Source: Solirubrobacteraceae bacterium
Lineage (GTDB): Bacteria; Actinomycetota; Thermoleophilia; Solirubrobacterales; Solirubrobacteraceae
Direction: 5' to 3'
Assembly: GCA_023230855.1 (NCBI GenBank)
Contig: JALNWQ010000003.1
Coordinates: 62,001 to 126,000 of the forward strand
DNA: 64,000 nt
Under the pieces are notes generated by a model. It was not told the DNA's origin. It did no database searches and saw only the letters and a list, made by a program, of their open reading frames with translations. The translations under genes and the position numbers were made by a program. Of the stretch, positions 8,035 to 16,159 are shown piece by piece; position 1 is the stretch's first letter, and every line of letters starts with the position of its first letter.

Positions 8035-9567
8035 TCAGCGGCGGTAGAGCATCGCGACCGCGCGGCCCAGGAGCTTCGACTTGCGGGCGGTGTACGGGAA
8101 CATGTTGATGTCCTTCCGCGGCGCGATCCGCTTGATCATGATCGTCTGCGTCCGGCAGTACTTGCGGATGCCGTTGGCGCCGTGACGCGAGCCGACGCCC
8201 GACGTCTTCCAGCCGCCCATGGGGGCGCCGAACGCGACGTAGTTCAGGATCGCGTCGTTGACGCAGACCGCGCCGGCCTCGACCCGGCGGGCGATCCGCT
8301 CGCCCTTGGCCCGGTCCTTCGTCCAGACGCTGGCCTGCAGGCCGTAGTCGGAGTCGTTGGCCATGCGGATGCCCTCCTCGACGTCCGCGACCTTCATGAT
8401 CGGCAGCGTCGGACCGAAGGTCTCCTCGCGCATGCAGCGCATGCCGTGGTCGACCCCGGTGAGCACCGTCGGCTGGAAGAAGCGGCCGCCGCCCGGGGCG
8501 GAGCCCTCGGACCCGCCGGTCTCGATCCGCGCGCCGTGCGCGACGGCGTCCTCGACGTGCGAGCGCACGATGTCGAGCTGCGGCGGGAACGTCACCGCGC
8601 CGACCTCGGCGGTGCCGGGGCCCTCGTTCGCGCCCTGGCGGAGCTTCTGGACGATCGCGGTGACCTTGGCGACGAACTCGTCGTGGACCGACGCCTCGAC
8701 GTACACCCGCTCGACCGAGATGCAGACCTGGCCGCCGTTGAGCATGCCGTAGTACGCGGCGGCGTTCGCGGCCCGGTCGAGGTCGGCGTCGGCGCAGACG
8801 ATCATCGCGTCCTTGCCGCCGAGCTCGAGCGACACGGGGGTCAGGGTCTTCGCCGCGCGCTCCATGACGATCCGCCCGGTGCGCGTCGACCCGGTGAACA
8901 TGACGTAGTCGCTGACGTCGACGACCGCGCCGCCGGTGGCGCCGTCGCCGGTGGCGATCTGGAAGACGCCCTCGGGCGCACCGCAGTCGCGCATCATCTC
9001 CTCGACGAGGAGCGCCGTGAGCGGCGTGATCTCGGACGGCTTGAGGATGACGGCGTTGCCGGCCATGAGCGCCGGGACGCAGTCGCAGAACGCGTTGACG
9101 AGCGGGTAGTTCCACGGGCCGATGACGCCGACGAGACCGACGGCCTCGTAGCGGACGATGACCTTGGCGCCGACGAGGAGGGGGGATCCCGGGGACACGC
9201 GCTCGTCGGCCAGGTACTTGGCGGCGTTCTTGGCCCAGAACGCGAAGCTCTGGACGGCGACGGTCTGCTCGAGCGACGCGTCCTCGTACGTCTTGCCGGT
9301 CTCACGCGAGATCGTGTCGATGACGCGGTCGCCGTTGACGATGAGCCAGCGGCGGGCGCGGTCGAAGACCTCGGCACGGGCCTCGAATCCGGCGGCGGCC
9401 CAGCCGGGCTGGGCGACGCGGGCCCGGGCGGCGAGCGACGCGACCGCGTCGTCGTCCATCACCGGGATCGACCGGATCGTGGTCCCGCGGGCGGGATCCT
9501 CGACGTCGATGGTCCGCGGGGCGGCGGCCGTCGTGGCCGTGGGGTCCTGGATCTCGGTGCTGCTCAT
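8035..9567 (-). CDS. NAD(P)-dependent aldehyde dehydrogenase
   Basis: This 510-residue enzyme of the aldehyde dehydrogenase superfamily has the oxyanion Asn N153 (GPWNYP), the general base E248 (LELGGKD) and the nucleophile C282 (GGQVCISVERVYV). It oxidises an aldehyde to the carboxylic acid. Its position between a P450 and acyl-CoA enzymes suggests that it oxidises the aldehyde made from a P450-generated alcohol, but the substrate is inferred. The C-terminal segment NMFPYTARKSKLLGRAV is typical of a group often annotated as succinate-semialdehyde or broad-range dehydrogenases. Confidence 0.93.
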   Translation of the reverse strand: MSSTEIQDPTATTAAAPRTIDVEDPARGTTIRSIPVMDDDAVASLAARARVAQPGWAAAGFEARAEVFDRARRWLIVNGDRVIDTISRETGKTYEDASLEQTVAVQSFAFWAKNAAKYLADERVSPGSPLLVGAKVIVRYEAVGLVGVIGPWNYPLVNAFCDCVPALMAGNAVILKPSEITPLTALLVEEMMRDCGAPEGVFQIATGDGATGGAVVDVSDYVMFTGSTRTGRIVMERAAKTLTPVSLELGGKDAMIVCADADLDRAANAAAYYGMLNGGQVCISVERVYVEASVHDEFVAKVTAIVQKLRQGANEGPGTAEVGAVTFPPQLDIVRSHVEDAVAHGARIETGGSEGSAPGGGRFFQPTVLTGVDHGMRCMREETFGPTLPIMKVADVEEGIRMANDSDYGLQASVWTKDRAKGERIARRVEAGAVCVNDAILNYVAFGAPMGGWKTSGVGSRHGANGIRKYCRTQTIMIKRIAPRKDINMFPYTARKSKLLGRAVAMLYRR

Positions 9568-9626
9568 CGGAGCTCCTCCGTGCTTGCGCGTTCGCCCCTG
9601 ACCATACCGCGCCGGCGGGGGCCGTT

Positions 9627-9639
9627 GTACAGGCTGTCA
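9627..9639. promoter_or_regulatory. Degenerate GTACA-GGC-TGTCA inverted repeat
   Basis: This site keeps the spacing of the shared operator with one change in each arm, and lies 60 bp upstream of the aldehyde dehydrogenase start. The placement matches the P450 and acyl-CoA dehydrogenase sites, which supports it despite the mismatches. Confidence 0.4.
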
Positions 9640-9658
9640 GGCCCGGGTGTCGACCCGG

Positions 9659-10045
9659 CTACCAGCGGGCGGTGTCGGTGACCTGCCAGAGCGTCGTCAG
9701 CCGGCCATCCGCTCCGCCCCACAGGTGCGCGAACGCGGCCTCGACGGTTCGACCGTCGTCGCGGCGCCGGCCGCGATAGGTACCGCGGACGAGCACTCGT
9801 CCGTCGGTGCACGGGATCCACTCCTCGGGCTCGGCGAGGACGGCGTAGCGGGCACCGATCGCCCACCACCCGCGGTCGATCATCGCGTCCGGTCCCTCGC
9901 GCCGCCCGCCGAGCCCGTCGGGCAGTCCGTCGGCGAGCTCGCCGACGAACCCCGCGTCGAGGACCGCCTCGAGGGCGGTCCGGTCCCCGGTCCCCAGCGC
10001 GGCGTAGACCCGCTCGACGAGCTCCCGGACCCGCGCCGCGTCCAC
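9659..10045 (-). CDS. NTF2-like/SnoaL-like small protein
   Basis: A 128-residue soluble protein begins with a helix typical of the SnoaL/NTF2 fold (RVRELVERVYAALGTGD), followed by a conserved Trp-rich centre (DRGWWAIGARY) and a final strand containing LWQVTDTARW. Proteins of this fold are ketosteroid isomerase-like enzymes, cyclases, hydrolases or non-catalytic binders. It starts 9 bp after the acyl-CoA dehydrogenase stop and is probably cotranscribed with it. No catalytic residue set can be identified with confidence. Confidence 0.75.
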   Translation of the reverse strand: MDAARVRELVERVYAALGTGDRTALEAVLDAGFVGELADGLPDGLGGRREGPDAMIDRGWWAIGARYAVLAEPEEWIPCTDGRVLVRGTYRGRRRDDGRTVEAAFAHLWGGADGRLTTLWQVTDTARW

Positions 10046-10054
10046 CGTCGGTCC

Positions 10055-11209
10055 CTACAGCCCGTAGGTCTTGCCGATGATGTCCCGCTGGATCTCGTTC
10101 GTGCCGCCGTAGATCGTGGCGCCGAGGGCGATCCGCAGGTGCCGCTCCATGCCGTACTCGTTGGCGTAGCCGTAGCCGCCCATCATCTGGACGCCCTCGA
10201 GGGCGACGTGCTTGGCGACCTCGGTGACCTTGAGCTTGAGCATCGACGACTCGCGCGGGCCGACGCGGCGCGGGTCCGCCTCGAGCCGGCGGGCCATCTC
10301 GTGGACCATGATCCGCGACACCTCGACCTCGGTCGCGAGCTCGGCGAACCGGTGGCGCATCGCCTGGAAGCTGCCGATCGGCTGGCCGAACTGCTTGCGC
10401 TCGGTGATGTAGTCGTGGAGGTCCTTCAGCGAGCGGCGGGCGTGCCCGATGAAGATCGCGGCGATGAGGACGCGCTCGCGGTTGAGGCCGCCCATGAGCT
10501 GCTTCCAGCCGTTGCCGATCTCGCCGATGACGCGGTCGTCGGGGACGAAGACGTCGGTGTAGAAGACGTCGTTCGTCTCGCGGCCGCCCATCGTCGGGAT
10601 GTGGCGGATGTCGACGCCGTCCTGCTCGAGGTCGACGTCGAGCATCGAGATGCCCTCGTGCTTGCGGCCCGAGTCGTCGGTGCGGACCATGAGCATGCAG
10701 CGCTTGGCGAAGTGCGCGTTGGAGCTCCAGGTCTTCTGGCCGTTGACGAGCCAGCCGCCGTCGACCCGCTCGGCCTTGCAGCGCAGGTTGGCCAGGTCGG
10801 ACCCGGCCTCGGGCTCGGACATGCCGATGGCGAACGTGTCGCCGGCGCAGACGCGCGGGATGAGGTCGCCCTTCAGCGCGTCGCTCGCGTGGCGCTCGAT
10901 CGCCTCGCCGGCGACGAGCGACGTCGAGATGCCCATGATCGGCAGCTGGCCGTAGAACGCCTCCTCGAGGAAGAGCGAGACGTCGACGATCGACCCGCCG
11001 CCGCCACCGAGGTCCTCGGGGAACCCGATGCCGATGAACCCGAGCTCGGCGAGCTCGCGGTAGGTGCCCTCGTGGTGCTGCTCGACGCCGTCCTCGGTGA
11101 GCTTGGCCCGCTGCTCGGGCGTGCCGGCGTTGCGGGCGGCGTAGTCGCGGATCGTCTCGACCAGCGCCCGCCGCTCGTCGGACAGGTCGATGAGGTCGCT
11201 TGCGGTCAT
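10055..11209 (-). CDS. Acyl-CoA dehydrogenase
   Basis: The 384-residue flavoenzyme matches the acyl-CoA dehydrogenase family over its full length, with the FAD and substrate loop GMSEPEAGSDLANL (about 129-142) and the C-terminal IYGGTNEIQRDIIG. At the place where medium-chain enzymes have their catalytic Glu the residue is Gly368, while a Glu at 245 (GLNRERV) sits where isovaleryl-CoA and long-chain enzymes carry theirs. It would desaturate an acyl-CoA at the alpha-beta position and pass electrons to ETF, which is not encoded here. The start ATG 11209 is chosen because an upstream extension runs through the operator at 11264-11276. Confidence 0.92.
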   Translation of the reverse strand: MTASDLIDLSDERRALVETIRDYAARNAGTPEQRAKLTEDGVEQHHEGTYRELAELGFIGIGFPEDLGGGGGSIVDVSLFLEEAFYGQLPIMGISTSLVAGEAIERHASDALKGDLIPRVCAGDTFAIGMSEPEAGSDLANLRCKAERVDGGWLVNGQKTWSSNAHFAKRCMLMVRTDDSGRKHEGISMLDVDLEQDGVDIRHIPTMGGRETNDVFYTDVFVPDDRVIGEIGNGWKQLMGGLNRERVLIAAIFIGHARRSLKDLHDYITERKQFGQPIGSFQAMRHRFAELATEVEVSRIMVHEMARRLEADPRRVGPRESSMLKLKVTEVAKHVALEGVQMMGGYGYANEYGMERHLRIALGATIYGGTNEIQRDIIGKTYGL

Positions 11210-11263
11210 GGCACGGCTCCGTCGGGGATCGTCGCTCCGGCCGGAGCGTGGAACGCGCGGATC

Positions 11264-11276
11264 GTACAGGATGTCC
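11264..11276. promoter_or_regulatory. GTACA-GGA-TGTCC near-match operator in a divergent promoter
   Basis: This site has one mismatch to the perfect operator and lies 55 bp upstream of the acyl-CoA dehydrogenase. It also precedes the divergent enoyl-CoA hydratase-like gene at 11352, so one bound dimer could affect both. Confidence 0.5.
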
Positions 11277-11351
11277 GGACGAAGTGGCCGGAGTCGTCGC
11301 GCCGACCGGCGCGCCACACTCGTCCGGTCCGCCGCCCCCAGGAGCCCCCTG

Positions 11352-12164
11352 ATGCCCCCCGCCGCCACCGACGAGTCCGCCCCCACCCGCGTCGCCTACG
11401 CGTCCGCCGACGGCCTGGGCCGCCTGCGGCTCGTCGCGGGCGACCGTCGCAACGCGATCGACCAGCGCTGGGTCGACGAGCTCACCGCCGCGGTCGACCT
11501 CGTCGAGGCGGACGGCGACCTGCGGGCGCTGCTCGTCGACGCCGACGGCGTCGCGTTCTGCGTCGGCGGCGACCTGGCGTACATCGGGGGTCGCGCCGAC
11601 CGGCTGTCGGCGACGCTCGACGAGATGATCGGCGGGTTCCACGCCGCGCTCGGCCGGCTCGCCGAGATCGACGTGCCGGTCGTCTGCGCCGTGCAGGGCG
11701 GCGCCGCCGGCGGCGGGCTGGGCCTGCTGTGGATCGCCGACATCGTCGTCGCCGCCGACGACCTGCGCCTGGCCACCGGGTTCGACACGCTCGGCCTCAG
11801 CGGCGACGGCAACGCGTCGTGGTGGCTGCCGCGCCTCATCGGCCTGCGTCGCGCCCAGCACCTGCTGCTCGAGGGCCCCGTGCTCGACGCCGCCACCGCG
11901 GCCGAGTGGGGCCTCGTCACCCGCGTCGTGGCGCGCGACGAGCTCGGCGCGCACGCCGAGGAGACCGCCCGCCGGCTCGCCGCGGGCCCGACCCGCGGAC
12001 TGGGCCGGATCCGTCGGATGCTGCGGACCGCCGGCGACGTCGACGTCCACGAGCGACTGGCCGGCGAGCACGCGTCGATGATCGAGCTCGGCGCCACCGA
12101 CGACGCCCGCGAGGGAATCACGGCGTTCGTCGAGAGGCGCCGGCCGACGTTCCACGGCCGGTAG
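11352..12164 (+). CDS. Enoyl-CoA hydratase/isomerase-family protein
   Basis: The 270-residue protein belongs to the crotonase superfamily. The first oxyanion-hole segment is AFCVGGDLAYIG and the second is QGGAAGGGLGLLW. The region where hydratases carry their second catalytic Glu reads LGLSGDGNASWWLPRLIG, so the usual P-D/E-G pattern is altered and the exact reaction (hydratase, isomerase or other) is uncertain. ATG 11352 follows AGGAG at a suitable distance; the frame is open further upstream but that part overlaps the divergent promoter. It is divergent from the acyl-CoA dehydrogenase and likely acts in the same pathway. Confidence 0.88.
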   Translation: MPPAATDESAPTRVAYASADGLGRLRLVAGDRRNAIDQRWVDELTAAVDLVEADGDLRALLVDADGVAFCVGGDLAYIGGRADRLSATLDEMIGGFHAALGRLAEIDVPVVCAVQGGAAGGGLGLLWIADIVVAADDLRLATGFDTLGLSGDGNASWWLPRLIGLRRAQHLLLEGPVLDAATAAEWGLVTRVVARDELGAHAEETARRLAAGPTRGLGRIRRMLRTAGDVDVHERLAGEHASMIELGATDDAREGITAFVERRRPTFHGR

Positions 12165-12227
12165 CGGCACGTCGCCGCGGCCGGACGGGGCGCGGCGCGC
12201 GTCCGCGGCCGCGCCGCCCGGCGGATG

Positions 12228-12261
12228 GGGCGTGGCCGACCGTCTGCGGCCGGCCACGCCC
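12228..12261. terminator. Bidirectional hairpin between convergent genes
   Basis: Arms 12228-12238 and 12251-12261 are perfect 11-bp complements (GGGCGTGGCCG and its complement) around a 12-base loop. The hairpin lies between the ends of the enoyl-CoA hydratase-like gene and the acyl-CoA synthetase gene and can serve both. Confidence 0.7.
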
Positions 12262-12270
12262 GTCGACCGA

Positions 12271-14085
12271 CTACTCCGCGTACAGCCCCTCGATGACGCC
12301 GGCGTACTTCGCGTCGATCGGCTTGCGCTTGAGCTTCATCGTCGGGGTCAGCTCGTCGCCGCCGGGCTGCCACTCGTCGGCGAGGATCTCGAACCTCTTG
12401 ATCTGCTCGACGCGCGAGAGCTTGGCGTTGGCGGCCTCGACCCCGGCGGCGATCGCGGCCTTCGCGCGGTCGTCCGCGGCGACGGCGGCGACCGTCGGCT
12501 CGATGCCGTTGGCGTTGGCGAACGCGACGGCGGCGTCCGGGTCGATGACGATGAGCGCGACGTTGTAGCGGCGGCCGTCGCCGATCACCGCGACCTGGCC
12601 GATGAGCGGGCTGCCGCCCTTGAGCGTCGACTCGATGTTCGCCGGCGACATGTTCTTGCCGGCCGCGTTGATGATGAGCTCCTTCTTGCGGTCGACGAGG
12701 CGCATGTAGCCGTCCTCGTCGAACGCGACGACGTCGCCGGTGTGGAACCAGCCGTCCTCGGTGAACGCCTCGGCGGTCTTGTCGGGCGCGTTGCGGTAGC
12801 CCTTCGTCACCGTCGGGCCCTTGATGAGGAGCTCGCCGTCGTCGGCGACCTTCGTCTGCAGCCCCGGCAGCGGCTTGCCGACGGTGCCGAACCGGCCGTC
12901 CTCCGGCGCGGTGACCGACACCATGCAAGTGGCCTCGGACATGCCGTACAGGTCGACGAGCGGCAGGCCGATCCCGACGAGGAACTCCTGGACGTCGCGC
13001 GGCAGCGGCGCGGCGCCGAGGACGATCCAGCGGCAGCGGTCGAGGCCGAACTTCGCGCGGAGCTTGGAGAAGATCGCCGCGTCGAGCTGGGCGTACTTCG
13101 CCTCGGTCGCCTCGTCGACGGCCTCACCGGCCTGGATCCGCCGGATGCGGTCGAGCGCGAACTCGATCGCCTGCTGGGTCGGGACGCGCTGCTCGTCGGG
13201 CATCGCGGCGATCCCCGCCTCGAGGCCGGCCTTCATCTTCTCGACGATCCGCGGCACCGAGCCCCAGATCGTGGGGCGCAGGACCGGCAGCACCTGCACG
13301 ACGCCGCGCGGGTCCGAGATCGACGTGACCTGCGTGCCGAAGAGGTGGCCGTTGTAGTGCGACGCCCAACGGTCGGCGGCGTGCGCGGTCGGCAGGTACG
13401 ACGTCATCGTGTCGCCGGCGCGGATGCCCAGCACCGACGCGGCGGCGCGCGAGTGGACGATCATCGCGTCGTGGGTCAGCTCGACGCCCTTCGGCGGGCC
13501 GGTGGTGCCCGACGTGTAGATGAGCGTCAGGACGTCGTCCGGCCGGACGGCCCTCCAGGCGGCCTCGAAGTCGAACGCCGGGTCGCCCTGGGCCTCGAGC
13601 TCGTCGATCGTGATCGCGCCCTCGGCGGGACCGTCGACGAGGACGATCGTCGACGGGGCCGGACCGCCGGCGTCGCGGGCGGCGAGCGCGCGCGGCAGGA
13701 ACGCCTGCTCGGTGAAGAGCACGTCGCAGCCGGAGTTCTCGTACAGGTACGCGATCTGCTCGGGCGACGACGTGGCGTAGAGCGAGAACGGCGTCGCGCC
13801 CAGGTGGAACGCGGCGGTGTCGATCGGGTGGAACTCGGGCCGGTTGAGCAGGAGGATGCCGACCGTGTCGCCGCGCCCGACGCCGACGGCGGCGAGGCCG
13901 CGGGCGATCGACTCGACCTTCGCCGCGTACTCGGCCCAGGTCAGCGTGAACGAGTCGTCCGGGTTGCGGACGGCGACGGCGTCGGCGTGCGCCTTCGCGG
14001 TGGCCTGGAACGCGGCCGCGAGCGTCGTGGCGGTCGGATCCGCCTCGACGACCTCGTGGCCCTGCTGCTGCTCGATCGTACCCAT
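12271..14085 (-). CDS. Long-chain acyl-CoA synthetase (FadD15-like)
   Basis: The 604-residue AMP-forming enzyme has the adenylation P-loop YTSGTTGPPKGVELTHD near residue 190, the A5-like YGMSEAT, the DGWFHTGD motif and the hinge DRKKELIINAAGKNMSP. It activates a carboxylic acid to its CoA thioester. The length and the inserted helical segment before YGMSEAT match the long-chain/FadD15 branch rather than short-chain or aromatic ligases. ATG 14085 is preceded by AGGGGAG, and an upstream extension of the frame would run through the operator at 14122. It is divergent from the Mce operon, which suggests lipid-like substrates. Confidence 0.93.
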   Translation of the reverse strand: MGTIEQQQGHEVVEADPTATTLAAAFQATAKAHADAVAVRNPDDSFTLTWAEYAAKVESIARGLAAVGVGRGDTVGILLLNRPEFHPIDTAAFHLGATPFSLYATSSPEQIAYLYENSGCDVLFTEQAFLPRALAARDAGGPAPSTIVLVDGPAEGAITIDELEAQGDPAFDFEAAWRAVRPDDVLTLIYTSGTTGPPKGVELTHDAMIVHSRAAASVLGIRAGDTMTSYLPTAHAADRWASHYNGHLFGTQVTSISDPRGVVQVLPVLRPTIWGSVPRIVEKMKAGLEAGIAAMPDEQRVPTQQAIEFALDRIRRIQAGEAVDEATEAKYAQLDAAIFSKLRAKFGLDRCRWIVLGAAPLPRDVQEFLVGIGLPLVDLYGMSEATCMVSVTAPEDGRFGTVGKPLPGLQTKVADDGELLIKGPTVTKGYRNAPDKTAEAFTEDGWFHTGDVVAFDEDGYMRLVDRKKELIINAAGKNMSPANIESTLKGGSPLIGQVAVIGDGRRYNVALIVIDPDAAVAFANANGIEPTVAAVAADDRAKAAIAAGVEAANAKLSRVEQIKRFEILADEWQPGGDELTPTMKLKRKPIDAKYAGVIEGLYAE

Positions 14086-14121
14086 GGTCTCCCCTTGCGT
14101 GAACGCCCGGTCAACTCGACC

Positions 14122-14134
14122 GGACACCTTGTCC
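14122..14134. promoter_or_regulatory. GGACA-CCT-TGTCC inverted repeat, candidate operator
   Basis: A perfect copy, extended to 6-bp arms (CGGACA and TGTCCG), lies 37 bp upstream of the acyl-CoA synthetase start. It is one of four perfect sites in the window, all in upstream gaps of the catabolic island. Confidence 0.7.
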
Positions 14135-14135
14135 G

Positions 14136-14812
14136 GCAGCTTAGGGGACGGCGTCGGCGCCTGCGTCGGCTCGTGGCGCATCCGGCAAGACCGGGCGCGG
14201 CGGCGTCGACCCGGACCCGGACGCGAGACCTTCCGCCGACCCCGCCGCGCCCGACTGGACAGTTCGACTGGACGCCATGTGCAGCATCGGGTAGGCTGCG
14301 CTCTGTGCCGGGCCCGAGGTCCGGCGCCGCGCCACCACGGCACCGTTCATCGTCGTGACCGGCCCACCGGGTTCCCCACCTGCCCGGCCACGTCGAACCC
14401 CGCCGAACGGTTCCCGGGCGGCGGCCCCGGCCTCCTCGAACCCGCCGGAGCCGCCGCCCACGTGCGCTGCCGCCGTGGCACCGGCGGTCGCCGCCCGACC
14501 GCCCTTCTCCCGGCCACGACACGGGGCCGGCCGTCGCGCCTGTCAACCTCCTCCCACGCCCCCCCCTCCGCCCCGCATACCATGCGACGGGGATACCGCC
14601 CGCGCCTTAACCCACGAGACGCGTGCGCGTACCGGCCGCCAGGGGACGCCAAGAGTGCTAATGGACACGTTGCCCACGAAGTCGCTATCTTGCCGCCCGG
14701 TGTGGATGTCTCGTTCGCATGACCGGGCGGTGCTCGCGGATGTCCGTGCGATGACCGCCTCGCCGTGCCCCCCGGGCACCGCCTCCGGTCAGGCGCGAGG
14801 TAGGGGGGCCGG
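14136..14812. other. Non-coding gap before the Mce operon
   Basis: About 680 bp contain no convincing gene on either strand; the overlapping frames are Arg/Pro-rich shadows. YrbE permease genes, which normally precede Mce genes, are absent. The stretch holds a directly repeated GACTGGAC at 14253-14260 and 14266-14273 and a one-mismatch operator GGACA-CGT-TGCCC at 14663-14675, 138 bp before the first Mce gene. A slightly AT-richer segment at 14655-14700 is a plausible promoter location. Confidence 0.6.
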
Positions 14813-16159
14813 TTGACCTCCGTCGCGCGCAACCGCGCGCTCACGATCGCGGCCTTCCTGGTCACGGTCGTCGTGGCGTTCGCGCTGACCCGTGGCGACG
14901 ACTACGCGGTCACCGTCCGGCTCGCCGATGCCGGGCAGCTGGTGGACGGCAACGAGATCCGGATCGGGGGGGCGACCGTCGGCACCGTGGCCGACGTACG
15001 CCTGGGTCGGGACGGCGCGGCCGAGGTGGAGCTGGCGATCACCGACGACGACGTCGCGCCCCTGCGCCGCGGCACCCTCGCGCTCGTCCGCAACTCCTCG
15101 GTCTCGAGCGTCGCCGGCCGCTACGTCGCGCTCGAGCTCGGGCCGTCCGACGCGCCGCCGATCGACGACGGCGGCACCATAGACACCGAGGACACCCGGG
15201 CCGCGGTCGACTTCGACCAGTTCCTCAACGCCGTCGACATCGAGAGCCGACGGGCCCTCAAGGGACTCTTCCGCGACGGTGCCGCCGCCTTCACCGGCAC
15301 CGAGAGCGCGTTCGGCCGGACGCTGGAGAAGCTCAACCCCGCCCTGAGCCAGGTCCGCGCCCTCACCGCGCAGATCGCGAAGGACGAGCCCGCGCTGCGG
15401 CGCCTGCTCGTCTCGACGGCGACGGTCGCGTCCGCGTTCGCCGAAAGTCGCGAGGACCTCCAGCAGGGGATCGTGTCGGCCGCCGCGACCGTCCGGTCCG
15501 TGTCGGAGCGTCGCGACGACCTGCGGACGGCGATCGCCGGCGCGCCGCGACTGCTGGGCCAGGCCCGAACGACCCTGGCGGACGCCGACCTGCTCCTGCG
15601 GGACGCCCGACCGGTCCTGCGATCCGCCCGTCCGGTGTCGCCACGGCTGGCCACGACGCTCCGTGCGGCCCGGCCCGCGGTAGCCGAGCTCAAGCCGTTG
15701 CTGCGCACGCTGCGCGGCACCCTCCCGGCACTGGACGACGCGCTCGACCGGCTGCCGGCGCTGGAGCGCCGGTCCGTGCCGGCCCTTCAGGAGACGACGC
15801 GGGCCGTCGAGGGTCTGCTGCCCACCGTCCGGGACCTCCTGCCCTACACGCCCGATCTGGTGCACGGCCTGCTGGCGTCGTTCGGTGGACGCGCCGCCAC
15901 CCAGTACGACGCCGTCGGGCACTACTCGCGGATCGCCCCGATCATCAACGCCGACAGCCTCCCCGCCCTGCTCGGCCCGCTGACCTCCGCGCTCGACCCG
16001 CTGCTGCAGCAGATCACGGGATTCGGCCTGAGCACGCCGTCGAAGGGCAATCTCATCCGCTGCCCAGGGGGCGCGACGCTGCCGTCCGCCGACGGATCCC
16101 GCCCCGGCCGGCCCGCGATCGCGCCGACCGACTGCACGACCATCCGGGAGACCCCGTGA
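14813..16159 (+). CDS. Mce family protein, first of six
   Basis: The 448-residue protein has one N-terminal membrane helix (about 9-26), an MlaD/MCE domain (about 32-112, with GNEIRIGGATVGTV) and a long helical region rich in Asp-Leu-Arg heptads (about 150-370). Mce proteins form hexameric tubes that carry lipids or sterols between envelope layers to a YrbE-ATPase importer. It starts at TTG 14813 after an AGGTAGGGGGG ribosome-binding site and ends in a GTGA overlap with the next gene. The C-terminus holds three cysteines (RCPGG and DCTT region). Confidence 0.92.
   Translation: MTSVARNRALTIAAFLVTVVVAFALTRGDDYAVTVRLADAGQLVDGNEIRIGGATVGTVADVRLGRDGAAEVELAITDDDVAPLRRGTLALVRNSSVSSVAGRYVALELGPSDAPPIDDGGTIDTEDTRAAVDFDQFLNAVDIESRRALKGLFRDGAAAFTGTESAFGRTLEKLNPALSQVRALTAQIAKDEPALRRLLVSTATVASAFAESREDLQQGIVSAAATVRSVSERRDDLRTAIAGAPRLLGQARTTLADADLLLRDARPVLRSARPVSPRLATTLRAARPAVAELKPLLRTLRGTLPALDDALDRLPALERRSVPALQETTRAVEGLLPTVRDLLPYTPDLVHGLLASFGGRAATQYDAVGHYSRIAPIINADSLPALLGPLTSALDPLLQQITGFGLSTPSKGNLIRCPGGATLPSADGSRPGRPAIAPTDCTTIRETP

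Noticed and set aside
14136..14812. Possible YrbE genes before the Mce operon
   Set aside because: No frame shows YrbE-length hydrophobic helices or the permease motif; the frames are Arg/Pro-rich.
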